In this document: positions 53,165-57,223 of the stretch, one piece after another
Layout of the letters: every line of letters starts with the position of its first letter
Numbering within the stretch: position 1 is the first letter of the stretch
NCBI GenBank assembly: GCA_016711225.1
Contig: JADJTK010000002.1
Coordinates: 1-57,223, forward strand
Direction: 5' to 3'
From: Opitutaceae bacterium
GTDB taxonomy: Bacteria; Verrucomicrobiota; Verrucomicrobiia; Opitutales; Opitutaceae
Length of the DNA: 57,223 bases
Made by a program: the position numbers and the translations under genes
Notes under the pieces: generated by a model
What the model saw: only the letters and a program-made list of their open reading frames with translations
The model's database searches: none
What the model was told of the DNA's origin: nothing

Positions 53165-53868
53165 TGGCGCCCGAGCGCGCGCCCTTCCCCATGTTCGACG
53201 TCCAGTACAACTTCTTCCGCGACCTCGACCGGCGCTGCCTGGCCGAGGGGCTCACCGAGGAGCAGTCCGCCGCGGTGGTCGAGCTGAAGCGCAAGACGAT
53301 CGAGTCGCCGCTCAACCGCTCCAACCCGCTGGTGGCCGACGTGCTGGCCGGCCGAACCACGTTCGTGGCCGCCTACGACGGGTTTTCGCGCTCCTTCCGT
53401 GGGCTGCGCCGCCTAGTACCGAAGACTCACGACGCGGATTGGAACGAGCGGCTCGAGCAGCTTGCGCAGATCGTGCCCAACGTGCGCCATTTCCGGAGGC
53501 GCAGCCTGTGTGCGGCCGACAACCCCCTCAACCTGACCCTCTACGGTGCGCTGGCGGGGTTTGCGGCCGGGGTGTTGATCAACTACAGCGACACCGGCGG
53601 GCTGGAGCCCGGGGAAGCCGCCGCGGGGTTGTTGGGCGGCTCGCAGTTGACGTTCATCGCCGGTTTGGCCGCGTTTGGATTCTTCTCGGGCACGGCCGCG
53701 ATGTTCAAATACAGGGTGCGCGACTACAAGCAAATCCACGCACGGGAGGCGGCCGGCTACATGGACCTCACCTACGGCTTTTTCATCGCTGGCGACCTGC
53801 ACGGATGGACCGAGTATCTGCGTTCCGAGGCCGGCGCCGCCCGCGCCAAGCTCGCCCGGCCGGATTGA
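53164..53868 (+). CDS. Membrane protein of unknown function
   Basis: 234 residues. The first 120 or so are soluble and helical, with many charged residues (CLAEGLTEEQSAAVVELKRK, ADWNERLEQLAQIVPNVRHF). Two membrane helices follow (LTLYGALAGFAAGVLIN and LTFIAGLAAFGFFSGTAAMF), then a soluble tail (YGFFIAGDLHGWTEYLRSE). It has no recognised family. Translationally coupled to the two FKBP genes, so it may act with them at the membrane; that is inference. Confidence 0.72.
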   Translation: MAPERAPFPMFDVQYNFFRDLDRRCLAEGLTEEQSAAVVELKRKTIESPLNRSNPLVADVLAGRTTFVAAYDGFSRSFRGLRRLVPKTHDADWNERLEQLAQIVPNVRHFRRRSLCAADNPLNLTLYGALAGFAAGVLINYSDTGGLEPGEAAAGLLGGSQLTFIAGLAAFGFFSGTAAMFKYRVRDYKQIHAREAAGYMDLTYGFFIAGDLHGWTEYLRSEAGAARAKLARPD

Positions 53869-54302
53869 GTGAGGACGGGTGGCGGCCCTTTCCCACCGAT
53901 GAAATCCACGTGGCGGGGAACGGCGCCAAACCCCGCGAACACGTCCGGACTTCTGTGCGTTTTCGTGCTGCCTTGTGGCCATGGCTCCGGTCTCCCGGCG
54001 AACCGCGAAGGATCGGAATCTTCACCACGGAGGGCCCTGCGAGCACAGAGGTTCGGAAGAGGTTAACCGCAAGGCAAAGAGCGCAAAGAATGGCAGGATC
54101 GATTTCCCGAAACTCGAAACCCTGAGCCGGCCCGGTCACAGAGGTCACGGAGGGGGGGAGCACACAGAGAGATTCATGGGTGGCGCCGTCTCTGCCTGCG
54201 TTCCGGCCGTAGCGACGTTTGCCAGAACTTTGGGCCCGCCGTCGTACCTGGACGGCGCAGCCGTTCAGCCCGGTTGTAGCGACGCTCGCTCGAACGTCGT
54301 GT

Positions 54303-54900
54303 GCGCCTGTAGGCCACCGCGGCGAGGTGGCGCGTTCGTCTTCCACCCGTAGCGAAGCTCGCCAGAGCTTCGTTCGTCTTTCGTGCCCTCTGTGGTGCAA
54401 TTGTCCGGCCCATCTCCGTCGTAGCAGGATGGCGCAGCCGTTCAGCCCTGTGAACGCCGCGCTCCAGCCCTCCGTGTCCCCGGCATTCTGCCTTCAGCGC
54501 GTTCCGGGCCGCCGCCCGCCTCAACTTCGGCCTGCTGTCTCGGCGACCGTGAGGTCCGCTTGGTCAGGGATGCTCGCCCCGCATGGTGGATTTTGCGCCT
54601 GTAGGCCACCGCGCCGAGCCCTGGCGCGGGTCATCCGCCCGTAGCCCCACGGGCCAGAGCTTCGGGTGGTCTGTCGTCGCCATCGGTTGTGCACTTGTCC
54701 GGCCCATATCCGGCGAAGCAGGATGGCGCAGCCTTTCCGGGCGGCTCCTGGTGAACGCCGCAAAGCTCAGACCTCCGAGTTCCCGGCTATCCATCCCTGG
54801 TTTGCCTGGAGGAACCCTGACTCCCGCGCTCCACCAGCTCAACTGGAGTCTGGGCGACCCTGACGTTCGCCATGGCCAGTGCATGGTCTTGCCTCCGGAC
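54303..54900. repeat. Two degenerate copies of a unit of about 292 bases
   Basis: GCGCCTGTAGGCCACCGCG starts at 54303 and again at 54595. Further along, TTGTCCGGCCCAT and GCAGGATGGCGCAGCC occur in both units, the second time at about 54695 and 54718. TGGTGGATT occurs at about 54585 and 54902. The first copy also contains a perfect small hairpin CGAAGCTC-GCCA-GAGCTTCG (about 54353-54372), which is degraded in the second. Confidence 0.65.
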
Positions 54901-55282
54901 TGATGGTGGATTGCGCTGTCCCCGGCGTGGAAGGAACGCACTGGCATTCTACGCCCGAGCCATCCGAGATGAGTTGGCGAAGTTGCCCGGCAAGCTCCCA
55001 CACAGCACATCATCAACCTTGGTTCCCCAAGGATGCGGGTGCCCATTCCGGTGTTCTACGACGGTGTTTTGTTCCCAAGCGGACGAAGAAGAGGAAGCGA
55101 AGCGCACGCGTGCTGACCATATGGGGTTAGTCGCATTCCTATCCGCTGATTCCGCAATTCCAGCCACCATCTTCGGCTGCTGAGTGAGCGAAAGCCTGGC
55201 TCACGCTTTCCGCGAAGCGCAGTCCAACTGAGCTCAGCAGCGATTTCGCGTTCAGGCACAAGAAAAGGGCTGTCACCCTACG

Positions 55283-55740
55283 ATGAAAAACGGACGGCGA
55301 ACCAGCGCGGAGGCCACGGCGGTTAAGTGCCCGCCTTACCAATCACCGTCCACCTCGCCGTGGTTCTCGGCTAAGCGTTCGGCGCAAGCAATGAGAGAGC
55401 CGATCCTTACGATCGCCGTGGAGTCATCGCTGCCTTCGGCTGGAAAGATCTCAGGCACCCGCTTAGCCGATTACCGATGGCTCGATGATCAAGCGGTGCC
55501 CTCTGACGAGGGGAATCGGTCTGCTGGCGCTTTGATCCGGCAGCGGCTCCGACCTCAAGGATGAAGACGATCTGTTAGAACCTCCGGTCCATACCTTGTC
55601 GCCGGTGCGGAAAGAAGATCGAAGCGCAGTGGTCAGCCACAGAAGGTCGACGGCTGGAGAAGATTCACGAATGAAGACCCGGCCGAACAAGCCACCAGAG
55701 GCAATGGCGGTAAATCGTCCGCCTGCCAATCAATCTCAGG
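55283..55740 (+). repeat. Two related short repeat segments
   Basis: Segments beginning at 55283 and 55672 share spaced matches: ATGAA..., GAGGC, ATGGCGGT or ACGGCGGT, then CCGCCT and CCAATCA. Translated, both contain EA-x-AV followed by a PP (EATAVKCPP, EAMAVNRPP). Similar short frames recur in other high-GC genomes as far as I recall, but I cannot verify that here. Probably a repeat element rather than a gene. Confidence 0.45.
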
Positions 55741-55793
55741 CACCCGCCATGCCTCACCTTGGCTCTGAGGACATCTGTCGAGATAAATTTGAA

Positions 55794-57059
55794 CTAAATT
55801 GCCGCGGCCGGCGGCACCAGGGGGCTGCCCTTTTCGCGGAGCCGGTTGATGTAGAGTTCCTCATTATAGGGGACTCCTTCATGCCAGCACTTCCACAGGA
55901 TCCGGATCCATTTATAGGCAAGTGCACGTAGGATAATATGGAATCCATGACCGGCCTGCTGGCGACGTTGAACATAAGCCGCCGACCAGACCGAGTGCTT
56001 ACAAGCTTCCTTGACCCACTCCACGAAGGTCTGGCGGGTATGCTTGTCGCAGCGCAGGCGCCGGTAGACCTTTCGCATCCGGCCACTTTGGTCAGTCACC
56101 GGAGCGATCCCAACGGCGGCAGCCAGATCCTCGGCGCATGGACAGTTGTCGGCGAACTCACCCAGCGCGACAAGCAGGCGCGGCGAGAGGATGGGTCCGG
56201 CGCCCGGCAACGCGTTGACCTGGGCGAGTTGGTCATCCGGTTGGGCCTCGAAGAGATCGGTTATGGTGGAATCGTAGCGAGTGATGGCGGCATTGAGCGT
56301 CTCCAACAAATTGACCAAGACGGAGCCTTCCAACAGATCGGAGATGGGTTCCTCAGCCGAAAGGGCCACCAGTGAAGACAGCACGGCGGCGCGCTGCTCC
56401 CAGCGGTCCGCGCTGCGACTGCCGTGTTTATGAAAGAAGCTCTTGAGGGTGGCGAGGCGGGAAGATTGCAGGGCTTGGGGCGAAGGCCACCGCCGGAGAA
56501 AGGCCAGGTTCATCGCCCGCCAAATGTCCTCGTGCATGAGCTGCAGGGCCTGGGGATAGTAGCGCTTGAGCACAGCCTGTAATCGGTTGGTGGTGGCCGT
56601 GCGCTGATTGACCAGTTTGCGGCGCGCCCTCGCAAAGACGATCCAGCTCCACCAGAGCCGGAGGCGGCGGGGTCCAGGCCGTGAGTTCCGCGAGATGGTG
56701 CAACACAAAGAGAGCTTGGTGTTTAGCGTCGGAGCTATCGGTGCGCGCGTGGGAGACGACAAGGACTGCCGGTACGCCCAAGTAGCCGAAGGGTTGAGGG
56801 CAAAATGGCGGCCGCACCGCGGGGAGCGAAAAACGCCAGCAGGTTAGAGCGGGTTGCTCGAAGGCGACGATCAGGCGGGCCAGCGGATGGTCGCGTTTGA
56901 GCTGCATCCACCACCGGTCGAGTTCTTCGGGCGCGGTGCTGACAGTGTGCTCGGCGAGGACACCGTCGACCGGGTGCAGGAGAACGACGGCCACGGAGGC
57001 GTCGGAACGATCCAGGAGACGATCAGGTCATAGGTTGGAGTTGCCTCAGGAGTATTCAT
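55794..57059 (-). pseudogene. IS110-family transposase, decayed
   Basis: The C-terminal two thirds are well preserved in one frame (55794 to about 56630): ARRKLVNQRTATTNRLQAVL, the transposase_20 core NALPGAGPILSPRLLVALGE, and a long basic helical part. N-terminal pieces lie in other frames: MNTPEATPTYDLIVSWI (ATG at 57057-57059), then DRSDASVAVVLLHP, NLLAFFAPRGAAAILP, LNPSATWAYRQSLS, then SHARTDSSDAKHQALFVL to ELDRLCE. At least five frame changes are needed. The first fits loss of one GATC from GATCGATC, next to the catalytic Asp region (WIDRSD). The copy cannot make an active protein. IS110 elements have no clear terminal repeats, so the element ends are not defined. Confidence 0.85.
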
Positions 57060-57223
57060 GGGCTGATTTGGGGTCGTTGTTTGATGCATTTGCGGAGCAG
57101 CCACCCGGCGACAGCCATAGGGGAGGGATGTTTTCAGGCATCGTTCTCTGAGTAGTCGTTTCAGGTGGAAGCAACCCGGGGCGGCGGAAGCGGTCAAAGC
57201 GCTCGTATGCGCAGAGCGTTTGA

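Larger units (their letters stand above)
53869..55793. other. Repeat-rich region without genes
   Basis: About 1.9 kb. At 54020-54180 there are ACGGAGG/CACAGAG-type short repeats. At 54300-54900 a degenerate unit of about 292 bases occurs twice (separate entry). At 55280-55740 two related segments start with ATGAAAAAC and ATGAAGACC (separate entry). All frames are Arg/Pro-rich with no domains. Between 54.95 and 55.28 kb I see nothing recognisable. Confidence 0.6.

Overview
The window is chromosomal DNA of a GC-rich, Gram-negative (diderm) bacterium. Outer-membrane genes (bamA, skp, lpxD), type IV pilus ATPases, lipoproteins and an alpha-2-macroglobulin/PBP1C pair point to a diderm. The best guess is Verrucomicrobiota, probably an Opitutae relative. 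This rests on the style of the proteins (Rho with a long low-complexity N-terminus, coaE next to rho, DUF6172, a degenerate FmdB-type zinc ribbon) and on the repeat-rich intergenic DNA. It is an inference, because there is no rRNA here to test it.

Layout. 1-804: broken end of an IS630-family element. 805-1614: a less GC-rich patch with gene fragments of unknown function. 1694-3226 (minus): comM/yifB. 3528-9330 (plus): coaE, rho, a frameshifted pilB and pilT. 9552-9899: a DUF6172 protein. 10017-11234 (minus): a DUF1015 protein. 11364-19418 (plus): a replication and envelope run of dnaB, bamA, skp/ompH, terminator, lpxD, prs and htrA. 19404-22513 (minus): rpsR with its terminator, tsaC/sua5 and an orphan two-module ABC permease. 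23056-23147: tRNA-Ser(GCU), followed by valS. 26193-27962: gene-free DNA with three evenly spaced palindromes. 27963-37367 (plus): TPR protein, alpha-2-macroglobulin lipoprotein and pbpC. 37675-46526 (minus): a complete recC-recB-recD operon. 46796-48190 (plus): FmdB-like protein and an inositol-phosphatase family enzyme. 48342-50830 (minus): surE, DUF1573 protein, rhodanese and MauE-like membrane protein. 50900-51918 (minus): response regulator and YbaK-type deacylase. 52077-53868 (plus): two exported FKBP prolyl isomerases and a membrane protein. 53869-55793: a gene-free repeat field. 55794-57059 (minus): a decayed IS110-family transposase.

How the genes fit together. The window is mostly housekeeping: replication, translation, recombination, and outer-membrane and peptidoglycan assembly. 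Several groups are tightly coupled: dnaB overlaps bamA, lpxD overlaps prs, the TPR gene overlaps the macroglobulin gene, recB overlaps recD, the rhodanese overlaps mauE, and the FKBP genes overlap one another. The accessory signal lies in two mobile-element remnants at the edges and in intergenic repeats, many of them paired hairpins. Three genes carry frameshifts visible against their family pattern: pilB at about 7533-7535, the DUF1573 gene near its signal peptide, and both transposases.

I did not find a CRISPR array, prophage, toxin-antitoxin pair or obvious new defence system. The least explained items are the three palindromes at 26.26-26.49 kb, the hairpin-doublet repeats spread through the gaps, and the exported MauE-rhodanese-DUF1573 cluster.
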